Below are positions 26,051-34,886 of a stretch of DNA of 64,000 nt, piece after piece. Below the pieces are notes generated by a model that ran no database searches, was not told the DNA's origin, and was given only the letters and a program-made list of their open reading frames with translations. Each line of letters begins with the position of its first letter. The stretch's first letter is position 1. Origin of the DNA: Comamonadaceae bacterium (GTDB lineage: Bacteria > Pseudomonadota > Gammaproteobacteria > Burkholderiales > Burkholderiaceae); the NCBI GenBank assembly GCA_947484245.1, contig CANKOT010000001.1, positions 37,901-101,900 on the forward strand, written 5' to 3'. Both the position numbers and the translations under genes were made by a program.

Positions 26051-26077
26051 GATTCGGTATTTGTAGAAATTACTTGA
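26051..26077 (-). promoter_or_regulatory. Sigma28 promoter of fliC2
   Basis: The minus strand reads TCAAGTAA-N11-ACCGAATC, close to the FliA consensus with the exact 11-bp spacer, 68 bp upstream of the fliC2 ATG. The same pattern precedes flaG, flgM, flgP and fliS. Confidence 0.75.
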
Positions 26078-26118
26078 GAGTGTTTATTAAAATAGTACAA
26101 AGTCTTTTAGTTTTCACA

Positions 26119-26517
26119 TCAAGCTTTTGCATTAAGTAACAGGCCTTTGACCTTCTCAATGTTGTGCGCTACACGCACCACCACTTCATTGGGAATTTGT
26201 CTAACTACTTCACCTGTCGCTTCACTTCGCACTGTCACCACAGGGCCTCCTACGGCCTCGTCAATTCTGAAGCCCAGACCGCGGTTTGTAGATGCCATTT
26301 GTTGATTAAGCATGCTCACTGCCTCTTGCAGGTTCTGCCTAACTTCTGAAGCATCAAACTTAATGGCCACTGGTTTAGGTGCCAAAACTTTAGGTGTTTC
26401 AGGAATTTGAATGGCCGAACTGCCAGGTGCTTGTGAACTTGCAGGCGCAGGGGCACTCGGCCGCGCTGCTGCGACGCCGGCACCCCCTCTAGCAATGTTG
26501 CTGATTTCGGAAACCAT
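26119..26517 (-). CDS. flaG: FlaG family protein
   Basis: 132 aa. FlaG proteins influence filament length and are usually encoded between flagellin and fliD. The C-terminal half has the family signature: NRGLGFRIDEAVGGPVVTV, TGEVVRQIPNEVVVRVA. The N-terminal half is a low-complexity Ala/Pro/Ser linker. It has its own sigma28 promoter (26613-26639). fliD, the usual neighbour, is here separated from it by the TumE/TumA pair. Confidence 0.93.
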   Translation of the reverse strand: MVSEISNIARGGAGVAAARPSAPAPASSQAPGSSAIQIPETPKVLAPKPVAIKFDASEVRQNLQEAVSMLNQQMASTNRGLGFRIDEAVGGPVVTVRSEATGEVVRQIPNEVVVRVAHNIEKVKGLLLNAKA

Positions 26518-26612
26518 AGTTGTCCGTCCTTTTCTTCATAAGCATGCTGAACATGCCGAATACCACCGGTCTCCTGTGCCACGAGAGCATCAAGAGAAGT
26601 TCAGTGGTTGGT

Positions 26613-26639
26613 GAATCGGCAGGCCCGCGGAAAACTTGA
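26613..26639 (-). promoter_or_regulatory. Sigma28 promoter of flaG
   Basis: The minus strand reads TCAAGTTT-N11-GCCGATTC, an almost complete match with exact spacing, 96 bp upstream of the flaG ATG. Confidence 0.85.
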
Positions 26640-26743
26640 GGGGCAGGATTGAAACTTTTTTCGAAGTTTTTTAGTTAACTATGGGGAATCGGTCAAATTG
26701 CACACTTCTTTAGGGAATCCTAGTGGCTAGTACCTCTGGGGCC

Positions 26744-27106
26744 TTAAACAGAAGCCCTAAGGGTTTTCCTTATATCGATCTCGTCGTAAGGAACATGAAG
26801 AGTGGCGTTTTGAACTTCAATCAGCCCGAGGCTCATAAGTCTTTGTACATCGTCATAGACATTTTTGTATTCTCGTTCTAGCTCAATGGCCAATTGTCGA
26901 ATGCTCAGACCTTGATTGTTGGCCACATACTCTAGGAGCGCCATGCGCTTTTCTGTCAGCATGCTGTGCAGTACTTTGTAACTGGCGAACCGTAGCTTGG
27001 GTGTTGCAGCTTTACCTTTGTGTCCTTTGTCCAAGTTACTGGCCCAATTTAGCAAATGGGCTTGTTCTTGTTTGGGATTGACCACCTCTATTTCGATTCG
27101 TTTCAT
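26744..27106 (-). CDS. tumA: TumA-like antitoxin, HVO_A0114-type winged helix protein
   Basis: 120 aa. The centre is a winged helix-turn-helix: KRMALLEYVANNQGLSIRQL, AIELEREYKNVYDDVQRL, LGLIEV. This is the pattern of MarR-like DNA-binding proteins paired with TumE toxins. It should neutralise TumE and repress the pair by binding the palindromes upstream of tumE. The start overlaps the tumE stop by 4 bp (ATGA); the toxin-first order is as known for this type. No terminator of good quality follows before flaG. Confidence 0.82.
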   Translation of the reverse strand: MKRIEIEVVNPKQEQAHLLNWASNLDKGHKGKAATPKLRFASYKVLHSMLTEKRMALLEYVANNQGLSIRQLAIELEREYKNVYDDVQRLMSLGLIEVQNATLHVPYDEIDIRKTLRASV

Positions 27107-27405
27107 TTGATTTCTCCTGAGAGGTGTTCTATGTCAGATACAAAGTCAATGAGAAGCTGTTGAAGTGATTTAAAAGTGTAAGCAATTTCAACTTCTGCTT
27201 TGCCAACATGTTTGTGGTCACCCTTACCAGATTCATTGTCGTATCGCACAATAGTGACCCCTGATTTACCGCAGTACAGGCTGTACTTAAATCCGTGCTT
27301 GTGACTTGCATCTGGTCTTGCAAGTTGCCAAATTTTTCTTTGAATTAATCGGCCATCCTCAAGGATGGTTTTGCTGTCTAAGATTAAAGTGGATTTATTT
27401 GACAT
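27103..27405 (-). CDS. tumE: TumE-family toxin
   Basis: 100 aa. The family marks are visible: a basic RKIWQLARPD segment, YSLYCGKSG, and the RYDNESGKGDHKHVG motif followed by a C-terminal helix (SLQQLLIDFVSDIEHL). TumE is an RNase-type toxin paired with an HVO_A0114-like antitoxin. This one is intact in length and motif, so it is probably active. It sits between fliD and flaG in the same orientation as both and starts 86 bp after the fliD stop. Confidence 0.82.
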   Translation of the reverse strand: MSNKSTLILDSKTILEDGRLIQRKIWQLARPDASHKHGFKYSLYCGKSGVTIVRYDNESGKGDHKHVGKAEVEIAYTFKSLQQLLIDFVSDIEHLSGEIK

Positions 27406-27431
27406 GATGGTATCCTATGCCATCACTCAAA

Positions 27432-27463
27432 GCAAGCCTTGTCATTGGCTTGCAGACTGCAAG
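27432..27463. promoter_or_regulatory. Overlapping inverted repeats upstream of tumE
   Basis: GCAAGCC (27432-27438) pairs with GGCTTGC (27447-27453), and CTTGCAG-A-CTGCAAG (27449-27463) is a second near-perfect palindrome overlapping the first. They cover the predicted start region of the tumEA transcript. They may be TumA operators; the first may also act as a hairpin ending fliD transcription. Confidence 0.5.
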
Positions 27464-27490
27464 AATATCTAATTCTTTTTAACAGCTCAA
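27462..27490 (-). promoter_or_regulatory. Candidate sigma70 promoter of tumEA
   Basis: On the minus strand TTGAGC, then 17 bp, then TATTCT. The -35 element abuts the fliD stop codon and the -10 overlaps the palindrome at 27449-27463, as expected for autoregulation. Confidence 0.4.
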
Positions 27491-29350
27491 TTATTTGTTG
27501 GTGTAGGTGGCCATCATGCCGTCAAAGGTGCTCTTTAAGCTGGTTTGCAGGCTCTTCGATTGGCCCACCATCGATTCCATGGCTGCAAATTGTTTGTTAT
27601 AACGAGCCAAAAGCTCAGTCATTCGAGTATCTAGTTTGTCCAATTGCTTTTTGTACTCACTTATTTTGCTAGTGAGGTTGGTGCTTTGGGTGGTCAAAGG
27701 GGCCGAGGTGTCTAGCAAAGCGGTCAGTTTTTTAGTGGCTTCGCCTGCCACGCCTGAGGGCGCCAAGCTAAATTTACTTTGATTTTCTTGGTTGCCTGTT
27801 ACAAGGGTTACCACGTTGTCATAGTTATTTTTGAGCGAGTTATCAAGTTTGGTTTTGTCTATAGACAACACACCTTTTTGATCGATATTGAAACCAATAT
27901 CGCGCAATGCTGTTAATCCACCTGCCGGCGTAGTTGAGTTGCCGCTAATCAATTGGCGCATTTGACTGCGCACAGAACCCACAATGGAGTTGCCCACCAG
28001 CGTAGCACCATAAGTTTCGACTGTTGATTTGGGATCTGACACCACGCCCAGCATGGTGTTGGCGTCGTTGTATGCAGTAACCAGTGCATTCAACTTGGTT
28101 GAAATTGACGATGTGTCTCTTGAGAAAACCAAGTTGGCGGGTACGTTTGCGGTGGTAGTGGCTGTTAAGTTCAGTGTGGCGCCGGCAATGGCATCGGTCA
28201 CTGTATTTTTGCTCGACGTCATGTCCATGCCGTTGACATTGAAGGTGGCGTCTACAGCAGACTGCAATTTTTTGCCAAAGCTCACACCGGTTACTTCGCC
28301 ACCGCCTAATTTAAGACTGGTCAAAGAAAAGGCATTGCTTGCACCAGTAGAGCCCGTGACCATAATTCGGAAAGGCGTTACAATGTTGCCAGTATTGATG
28401 AGCTGGGCAGATATGCCTAAGTTGGCAGAATTAATGGCGGCCACGATGGCAGCGGGGGTAGTTGCACTGGCAGCCACTGCAATGGTGTTTGAAAATTGGG
28501 TGCCAGCAGGCGTTGCAATGTCTGCTGCGTTGTTGGTGGTAGACGTCAGTGTAAGCACGCCGCTGTTGTTCACACCCGAAGAATAGCCAGTTGCAAATTT
28601 ACCAGAAAAAGTGCCGTAGATGGCCAGCGCATCACTGTTAATGAGGCTTGCCTCTACGCCGTCCGCAGCCACGGCAGCTACAGTGGTGGTGTCTAATTGA
28701 TCAAACAGTTCACCAACTTCCGAGGCGCTTAAGGACTTGTTGGCCGTCAATGTGAGGCCGTTTACCGTAACGGTGTCACCTTTGTTCATGGCTTTGAAGG
28801 TGATAACCGATGAAGAGGGCGAATTGACTGTGCCCTGGGTAAACACCTTGGTAGGCGTTGGGTCAATGCTGTTTTTTAAAACTAAGCTAAAAGCTTCCCC
28901 ACCGTTGACTTGCGAAAGTGGTGTGGCGAAGCCAGGCACATTGTCTGCAGAAATGCTTCTTTGCTGCTGCGCCAATTGGGTCACCGATATGGTGTGGCTG
29001 CCAGTGGTAGCCGATGTCGTGGTGGTAACGCTGACTGCATTAGGTTGGCTAATTTGCGGCACTAAGGTGTTGAAAGAACTTTGGTTCTTTAAACTGGCAA
29101 ATGCCGACTGCAAATCACCTAAAACAAACTTCATGGCGGCATACCCAGAAATACCACCTTCTGCCTTGGCCACTCTGGCATCTATTTCTGCTTTGCGGGG
29201 CGCCTTTTCGGCTTCGACCAAACTGTTTGCCAATGAGTTAACGTCCACTCCCGAACCCGCACTCAAGGTGCTGATAATTTTGCCAGCTGCAGCTTTGGCC
29301 GCGGTGGCGGTGGCCGCAGTGGAAGTGGTTGACGAAGTGGCGGTAACCAT
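27491..29350 (-). CDS. fliD: FliD, filament cap (HAP2)
   Basis: 619 aa, longer than the 450-480 aa common in other bacteria. FliD caps the filament and folds arriving flagellin. The N-terminal LSAGSGVDVNSLANSLVEAE and coiled-coil C-terminus (LTSKISEYKKQLDKLDTRM, RYNKQFAAMESMV) are typical. The extra length comes from a middle insertion, residues about 182-280, that matches the module duplicated in FliC1, plus a Thr-rich N-terminal tail. It begins 18 bp after the flgL stop, so it is probably co-transcribed with flgK-flgL. Confidence 0.95.
   Translation of the reverse strand: MVTATSSTTSTAATATAAKAAAGKIISTLSAGSGVDVNSLANSLVEAEKAPRKAEIDARVAKAEGGISGYAAMKFVLGDLQSAFASLKNQSSFNTLVPQISQPNAVSVTTTTSATTGSHTISVTQLAQQQRSISADNVPGFATPLSQVNGGEAFSLVLKNSIDPTPTKVFTQGTVNSPSSSVITFKAMNKGDTVTVNGLTLTANKSLSASEVGELFDQLDTTTVAAVAADGVEASLINSDALAIYGTFSGKFATGYSSGVNNSGVLTLTSTTNNAADIATPAGTQFSNTIAVAASATTPAAIVAAINSANLGISAQLINTGNIVTPFRIMVTGSTGASNAFSLTSLKLGGGEVTGVSFGKKLQSAVDATFNVNGMDMTSSKNTVTDAIAGATLNLTATTTANVPANLVFSRDTSSISTKLNALVTAYNDANTMLGVVSDPKSTVETYGATLVGNSIVGSVRSQMRQLISGNSTTPAGGLTALRDIGFNIDQKGVLSIDKTKLDNSLKNNYDNVVTLVTGNQENQSKFSLAPSGVAGEATKKLTALLDTSAPLTTQSTNLTSKISEYKKQLDKLDTRMTELLARYNKQFAAMESMVGQSKSLQTSLKSTFDGMMATYTNK
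28511..28807 (-). repeat. Surface module copy in FliD
   Basis: Encodes residues about 182-280 of FliD. It shares the ordered strings ITFKA, G-VTVNGLTLTA, a VGELFDQL helix, YGTFSGKFATGYSSG and a Thr/Asn-rich strand with the two FliC1 copies at 11166-11780. Confidence 0.7.
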
Positions 29351-29368
29351 GGTTTATTTCAGCGCCAT

Positions 29369-30292
29369 TTATTTGATGTAGTTGAACAAGTTCAATTGGC
29401 TCACTTTGGCAAAACTGGCCTGCGCCGCTTCCAAGCTCATCATTTGCTGATTCATTTTGGTAATGGCGCTGGCGTAGTCCAAGTCTTCAATCGAAGACAA
29501 GGTAGTCTTCAAATTGAGGGTGGTGTCTTCCAATACAGCTGTTTGCTGATCCACCACATTCAAGTTGGTACCAATTTGGGCTTGGGCCAAGCTCACGCCC
29601 TGCGTCAGCGTATCCAGTTCACCCACGCCACGTCGAATGTCATTGACCTTGACGTTGTTCAAGCCAGAAATCAAGTCATCGAGTACTTGGAAAAAGCCCA
29701 CTCCAATATTTTTACCATCGGTATCAGGGCGCGCTACTGGCACAAACGCATCGGTGCCTGTGCGGTTAATGGGAATGCTGCGCTGATCGCTCACGCGCAC
29801 ATTCATACGGGTTTGATCGCCCATATACACAGCGCTGCCATTGGCAGTTTCTGTAAAGGCGGCCTGCTTCACACGGCTGCCAGAAAACAAATAGTTGCCA
29901 TTGCTATCTTTGGTGTTGGCCAAGCTGAGTAGCTGGTCGCGCAAAGCTTGCATTTCTGTGGCTAAGGCTTTTCTGTCGGGCAAACTCAAGGTGTCATTGG
30001 CACCTTGAACAGCAATTTCTTTGGCGCGAACCAGTAAGTTGCTGGCGCTGTTCAAGGTTGTGTCTTCCCCTTGCAGTCTGGCCTTGATGGTATTCAAAGA
30101 GCTTTGATAGCTGTCTTGTTTGTTCAAGATACTTTTCAAACGCTGAATGGTGGCCGCTTGGTTGGGCGCATCGCTCGCGTTGATAATTTGTTTGCCTTGT
30201 GCCAGCTGCGCTTGGGTTTGCGTCAACTTACTTTGCACGTTGCTCATTTGAGCAGAGGCTCGGTCAAACAAAAGGCGGGTTGAAATTTTCAT
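29369..30292 (-). CDS. flgL: FlgL, hook-filament junction protein (HAP3)
   Basis: 307 aa, usual length. FlgL joins FlgK to the filament. Flagellin-like ends are present: ISTRLLFDRASAQMSNVQSK and QAQLAQGKQIINASDAPN at the N-terminus, and SIEDLDYASAITKMNQQMMS with SLEAAQASFAKVSQLNLF at the C-terminus. It follows flgK by 22 bp and precedes fliD by 18 bp. Confidence 0.94.
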   Translation of the reverse strand: MKISTRLLFDRASAQMSNVQSKLTQTQAQLAQGKQIINASDAPNQAATIQRLKSILNKQDSYQSSLNTIKARLQGEDTTLNSASNLLVRAKEIAVQGANDTLSLPDRKALATEMQALRDQLLSLANTKDSNGNYLFSGSRVKQAAFTETANGSAVYMGDQTRMNVRVSDQRSIPINRTGTDAFVPVARPDTDGKNIGVGFFQVLDDLISGLNNVKVNDIRRGVGELDTLTQGVSLAQAQIGTNLNVVDQQTAVLEDTTLNLKTTLSSIEDLDYASAITKMNQQMMSLEAAQASFAKVSQLNLFNYIK

Positions 30293-30314
30293 GATGGTTT
30301 AGCTTTCACGCACT

Positions 30315-33086
30315 TCAACGAACTTGCAGCACGCTGTCAAACAGCTGGCTGGCCACTTGCAAAATTTTGGCGGCGGCTTGGTAGGCTTGTTGATAGCGCA
30401 CCAGGTCGGCTGCTTCTTGGTCTAAGCTCACACCCGAAACCTGGTCGCGTGCCGTCAGGGCTTGGTCAAAAACCACTTGCAGCGCCGATTGGGAGATGGT
30501 GGCTTGACGGGCAATGTTGCCCATGTCGTTCACGTTGTCGATGTAGGCCGCAGAGAAAGTTTTACCACCCCCCATCACAGGCTCTGACTCTAAGTCGATC
30601 AGCGCCAACATGTTTTCGTTGTTGCCGGTGCCGTCTTTGTTGCCATCAATGACAAAGATGTCGCCAGCCTTGGGTGGGTTGGACAGTGAAATTTGAATGC
30701 CCTGGTAGACAAAGGCAGGCTCAAGGTAGTTGGGGTCAAATTTGCGCGAGGCCACCACGGTGTCGGTGTTGATATCCACAATGCTGAACTGAGTGGGTGA
30801 ATCAAATCGCACTTGCAAAGGGTTGGTTCGCAATGCCTGCTTGGCATCAATGGGCTTGCCGGTATAGCCGGTGGAAATTTTGGCTTCGCCAGGGCCTGTC
30901 ACAAACACCAACAAATCTTCGTTGGCCGTGCCCGACAAATAAGCGCCCGTTTTGAAACCCATTTTGGCCAAGTCGGCGGGAGCGCCGTTGGCAAAGCCAA
31001 GTTCGATGGGTGTATCCATGCCATCTACCAAAGCGCGGCTAATGCTAATTTGGCCCCCATAAGTGATGGTCTTCAAACCCAAGGCATTGGGCGAGGCAGA
31101 GCTGTCGATGGCAATGTCTTTGCCTTCGTTGCCTGTGGTGTTGGTCAAGACCAAATTGCCATCGTTGCCCAAGTAGGCTTGTACTGCAGTGCTGCTGCTT
31201 TTGCTGTTGATGGCATCAATCAAGCCTTGCACGCTGGTAAGGCCGGTGGGTACCGCTGTGATGACGGTAAAGCCAGTGGCATTGCCACTCTTGAGTGACA
31301 AAGGCAAATCCAGTTTGAGTTGATTCACTGGAATGCGAATTTCGTTTTTGGCGCTGGCAGTAATACCTGAAATGCCGGCCGCTTGAATTTTGGTGGCAAT
31401 GTCGGAAGCTTGAAGGGTGCCTGTGAGCACAGAAATTTCTGGCAAGGTCACGCCATTGAGTTTGATCAAGCCGCTCGCAATGGAAGTTAAGCCTGTTTGA
31501 ATGCGATCGCTTTGCAAGGTGGCCGGCACAGCCACTTTGGCCAAGGTGCTGTGTTTGGTGGGATCTGTTTCGGTGCCGTCGGCTTGCAACACAGAGCCCA
31601 CGTTGGCTTTGGCGCCATAAAAAACGTTGATGTCTTTGTAGCTGTTGGGGCCGTTGACATTCAGGTAAGCATCGCTATAGCTGGCATTGGCTGCAAAGCC
31701 GTTGGCCTCAGTCAAGATCAAGCTTTGGGTGGCAGTGTCTACGGCTTTGCCTGCCAACTGCCTGCCATCACGCGTGAAAATTTGAAGCTGTTGGCCAGGA
31801 TCCGCTTCGCCCATTAGCACGCTGATGTTTGCTAAACCATTGGGAATGGTGGCCACCGCTGCCACAGGGCGAGAGATGGTAGGCTTGACTGTGATAGCGG
31901 CCGAAGAACTGGGGTTGTTGACCAAGGTTAGGGTGATGTCGGGCGGGCCATTGGTGGGCTTGCCCACAAATACAATGCCAGCATCAGCGCCGCCAGTGTT
32001 GTTAGGCGCTTCAATCACCCTGAACTGCGCTGCAGCAGAAACTTTGAGGGGGTCGTTCAAATTTACTTTAACGGTACCGGCTGACCCTACCGAGTTTTTG
32101 TCAATGCTAAATAGGTCGATGCCTGTGTTGCCATAGGCATCAATGCCACTGGTGTGAATGGCGTTCACTTCTTTCACAAAGTTGTTGGCCATAGTGTCCA
32201 AAGAACTGCGGCTGCTGCCCAGAACTTGTTCTCTGAAACTCATGATGCCCGACAGTTTGCCGCCGCTAATGCCTGAAAGCGTGGTGGAAGCACCGTAGGG
32301 GTCTAACACCAAGCTGACTTTTTCGGGCGCAGCGGAATTGAAGTTGGTGCCCAGCATGAAAGACTTCACACCATCCACCACCACATCGCGTGTGAGGGAG
32401 GGGCCTAAGCTGACCGTCACAGCGCCGTTTTCTGAAAAGCCCGTTTTAATGTGAACAAAGCCAGAAAGGTCTTTGAGCAGCACGTCGCGTTGATCAAGCA
32501 AGTCGGCTGGCTGTAAATCGGCAGACTTCTGCTTGGTCATTTGCGTATTGACCGCAGCCAGCTGCTTAAAAATAGTGTTCATTGAATTGACGTAGCTTTT
32601 CACGGCTTCGTCGGTTTCGTCTTGAACCAAATCGAGTTGGCCCGACAGCTCACCAAAGCGGGCCGCCAAATTTTCGGAATCGCGCAAGAAGCTGCCGCGC
32701 ATCACGGTGGAGGCGGGGTCGGACGACAAATCGCGTGCCGCATTGAAAAACTGATCGAGCGCACCACTCAAGCCCATGGAGGTGCTGCCCATGATGTCAA
32801 TCACGCGGTTGGCGTAGTTAACCATAGGCTCTTGGCTGGTGAGCTGGCTGTTGCTGTTGCGCAGGTTGGTTTCTGCAAAGGTGTCGTACTGGCGTTTGAT
32901 GGTGTCTACCGTCACACCGGTACCCAAGAACACCGTGCCCACCTTGGCCACCGGGTTAGCGGCTATGACCACTTGCTGGCGTGAGTAACCTTCGGTGGAT
33001 ACGTTGGCAATGTTGTTAGACACGGTGCCCAGCGCACGTTGATACGACTGGACGGCATTGGAGGCAACACTGACTAAATCGCTCAT
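30315..33086 (-). CDS. flgK: FlgK, hook-filament junction protein (HAP1), oversized
   Basis: 923 aa against about 550 aa in enteric bacteria. The N-terminal rod/hook motif (VASNAVQSYQRALGTVSNNI, ANVSTEGYSRQQVV) and the C-terminal motif (GVSLDQEAADLVRYQQAYQA, AAKILQVASQLFDSVL) are intact. The extra length is a large central region with flagellin-IN-like and beta-rich stretches (around 540-760), most likely displayed on the outside of the junction. It overlaps flgJ by 4 bp. Confidence 0.95.
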   Translation of the reverse strand: MSDLVSVASNAVQSYQRALGTVSNNIANVSTEGYSRQQVVIAANPVAKVGTVFLGTGVTVDTIKRQYDTFAETNLRNSNSQLTSQEPMVNYANRVIDIMGSTSMGLSGALDQFFNAARDLSSDPASTVMRGSFLRDSENLAARFGELSGQLDLVQDETDEAVKSYVNSMNTIFKQLAAVNTQMTKQKSADLQPADLLDQRDVLLKDLSGFVHIKTGFSENGAVTVSLGPSLTRDVVVDGVKSFMLGTNFNSAAPEKVSLVLDPYGASTTLSGISGGKLSGIMSFREQVLGSSRSSLDTMANNFVKEVNAIHTSGIDAYGNTGIDLFSIDKNSVGSAGTVKVNLNDPLKVSAAAQFRVIEAPNNTGGADAGIVFVGKPTNGPPDITLTLVNNPSSSAAITVKPTISRPVAAVATIPNGLANISVLMGEADPGQQLQIFTRDGRQLAGKAVDTATQSLILTEANGFAANASYSDAYLNVNGPNSYKDINVFYGAKANVGSVLQADGTETDPTKHSTLAKVAVPATLQSDRIQTGLTSIASGLIKLNGVTLPEISVLTGTLQASDIATKIQAAGISGITASAKNEIRIPVNQLKLDLPLSLKSGNATGFTVITAVPTGLTSVQGLIDAINSKSSSTAVQAYLGNDGNLVLTNTTGNEGKDIAIDSSASPNALGLKTITYGGQISISRALVDGMDTPIELGFANGAPADLAKMGFKTGAYLSGTANEDLLVFVTGPGEAKISTGYTGKPIDAKQALRTNPLQVRFDSPTQFSIVDINTDTVVASRKFDPNYLEPAFVYQGIQISLSNPPKAGDIFVIDGNKDGTGNNENMLALIDLESEPVMGGGKTFSAAYIDNVNDMGNIARQATISQSALQVVFDQALTARDQVSGVSLDQEAADLVRYQQAYQAAAKILQVASQLFDSVLQVR

Positions 33087-33601
33087 TGGCCACCCCCATT
33101 ACCCATAGGCTTGGATGGCAAATTGAGTGGCAGAATTTGAGATTTAGGGAATGCAATGCCGCTTGGTTTGTCGTTGAGCTTGTCTAAAGAGAAGCCCATA
33201 TTTTTTGGATTCAGGGCCATGCCTTTGGCAGCGGCATTGAAAGCGGCAGGATCTTGCCGCTGTTTCAAAATATCGGCTGTAGTGGCAAGGTTGGCTTGAT
33301 TTTGTTCAAGGTTCTTGACTAGCATGTCGGCCAAACCCAGCGAGTTCTTTTTGGCCAGTTGCACCGACACCTCTTTGTCGAACATGCCTTCGAAGGTTTC
33401 CATGGTGTTCGACTCAGACAACTCGCTCTTCACAATGGATTCACGCATGGACTTCATCATCATTTGCAGGAACAGAGCCTCAAATTGCTGCGCTGTTTGC
33501 TTGATGGCACTCTTGGCATCCAGACGTGCTTGTCCCTTCAATTGACCCAGACCGTCAAAGTCTAGGTAAGAGCTGGGAGCAGGTGTGTTGATGGCGTCCA
33601 T
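33083..33601 (-). CDS. flgJ: FlgJ, rod-capping protein without muramidase domain
   Basis: 172 aa. Only the N-terminal rod-binding domain of FlgJ is present (QTAQQFEALFLQMMMKSMRE, TFEGMFDKEVSVQLAKKNSLGLADMLVKNL in part), followed by a Pro/Asn-rich tail. The C-terminal glucosaminidase domain of the roughly 310-aa two-domain FlgJ of enteric and many betaproteobacteria is missing. Another protein must therefore open the peptidoglycan for the rod; the LysM/transglycosylase-like gene at 41649-42857 is the natural candidate. It lies 86 bp after flgI. Confidence 0.93.
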   Translation of the reverse strand: MDAINTPAPSSYLDFDGLGQLKGQARLDAKSAIKQTAQQFEALFLQMMMKSMRESIVKSELSESNTMETFEGMFDKEVSVQLAKKNSLGLADMLVKNLEQNQANLATTADILKQRQDPAAFNAAAKGMALNPKNMGFSLDKLNDKPSGIAFPKSQILPLNLPSKPMGNGGGQ

Positions 33602-33687
33602 GATTCAATAGAGTGATTGATGTTTAATCAGCAATTGATCAGCAAATCTTGTGCCAGCTTGTAGGTTGATGCATTGCCGCTGCGTGC

Positions 33688-34824
33688 TTAGATCACAATC
33701 AACTCTGCGCGCAAACTTCCTGAGCTTTTGAGGGCTTCCAGAATGGCAATCAGGGAAGAGGGTGATGCGCCCACTTGGTTCACGGCATCCACAATTTGGC
33801 GCAGGTCAACGCCAGGCTGAAACAAGAACATGGGCTTGTTGGGTTCGCTCACGGTCACTTCGGCGTTTTGAACGGCAGCCGTTTGACCTTGGCTGAAGGC
33901 GCCAGGCTGAGAAATTTCATTGGTGGCTGCAATGGACACACTGATGGTGCCATGGGTCACGGCTGCTGCTGTGACGCGCACATTGCGGCTGATCACCACG
34001 GTACCTGTTTTGGCATTGACCACCACGCGTGCCGTGGGCTCGCCTGGCATCACATCGATGTTTTCAACCATGCTCATGAAGGCCACACGTTGTGTCAAAT
34101 CTACGGGGGCTTGCAAGGTAATAGACACACCATCGAGGGCACGTGCTACGTCGTTGCCGAAGCGGCCGTTGATGGCATTCACAATGGCGTTGGCGGTGGT
34201 GAAGTCGCTTTCACGAACATTTAAAACAATGCGGTCGGCTTTGTCAAAGGGGTTGTCAACAATGCGCTCAACAGTTGCGCCAGATGGAACGCGAGCCGCT
34301 GTGGGCACACCAATGGCTACCTTGGAGCCGGCAGCTTGAGCATCAATGCCAGTGGCTGTGAGTGAACCTTGGGCTAAGGCATAAATTTCGCCATCAACAC
34401 CTCGCAAGCTGCTAAGCAGCAATGTGCCGCCGCGCAAATTGCTGGCTTTGCCAATGGCAGACACAGTGATATCAATTTTTTGACCTGGTTTTGCAAAGCC
34501 AGGAAGCTCTGCCGTGACCATGACAGCTGCCACGTTTTTAATGTCAATCTTGCCAGCGCTGGTGGCTGTTTCAAAGTCAGACAGTGGGCCTTCCAAACTT
34601 ACACCCAAACGGTTTAGCAAAGTCTTCATGCTTTGCGCCGTAAATGAAACGTCTGCGCCATCGCCAGTGCCTTGCAAGCCCACCACCAAACCATAGCCAA
34701 TGAGTTGATTGGTTCGCATGGCGGCTACCGTGGTGAGGTCTTTGATGCGATCGGCCATGGCACTGGTGCAGCTAAGGCCAAGCAAAAGAACCAAGACGGA
34801 CCAGGACTTAAAGATGTCGTTCAT
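33688..34824 (-). CDS. flgI: FlgI, P-ring protein
   Basis: 378 aa, usual length. FlgI forms the periplasmic P-ring bushing around the rod. A cleavable signal peptide (cleavage near SAMA-DR) precedes IKDLTTVAAMRTNQLIGYGLVVGL and GTGDGADVSFTAQSMKTLL in part; the C-terminus ends ALKSSGSLRAELIVI. It lies 62 bp after flgH in the flgB-L operon. Confidence 0.96.
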   Translation of the reverse strand: MNDIFKSWSVLVLLLGLSCTSAMADRIKDLTTVAAMRTNQLIGYGLVVGLQGTGDGADVSFTAQSMKTLLNRLGVSLEGPLSDFETATSAGKIDIKNVAAVMVTAELPGFAKPGQKIDITVSAIGKASNLRGGTLLLSSLRGVDGEIYALAQGSLTATGIDAQAAGSKVAIGVPTAARVPSGATVERIVDNPFDKADRIVLNVRESDFTTANAIVNAINGRFGNDVARALDGVSITLQAPVDLTQRVAFMSMVENIDVMPGEPTARVVVNAKTGTVVISRNVRVTAAAVTHGTISVSIAATNEISQPGAFSQGQTAAVQNAEVTVSEPNKPMFLFQPGVDLRQIVDAVNQVGASPSSLIAILEALKSSGSLRAELIVI

Positions 34825-34886
34825 GATGAGATGCTGTGTGAATTGATTCAGTGCCTTGAAATTTCAATCAAGCGGATGCAAGACTG

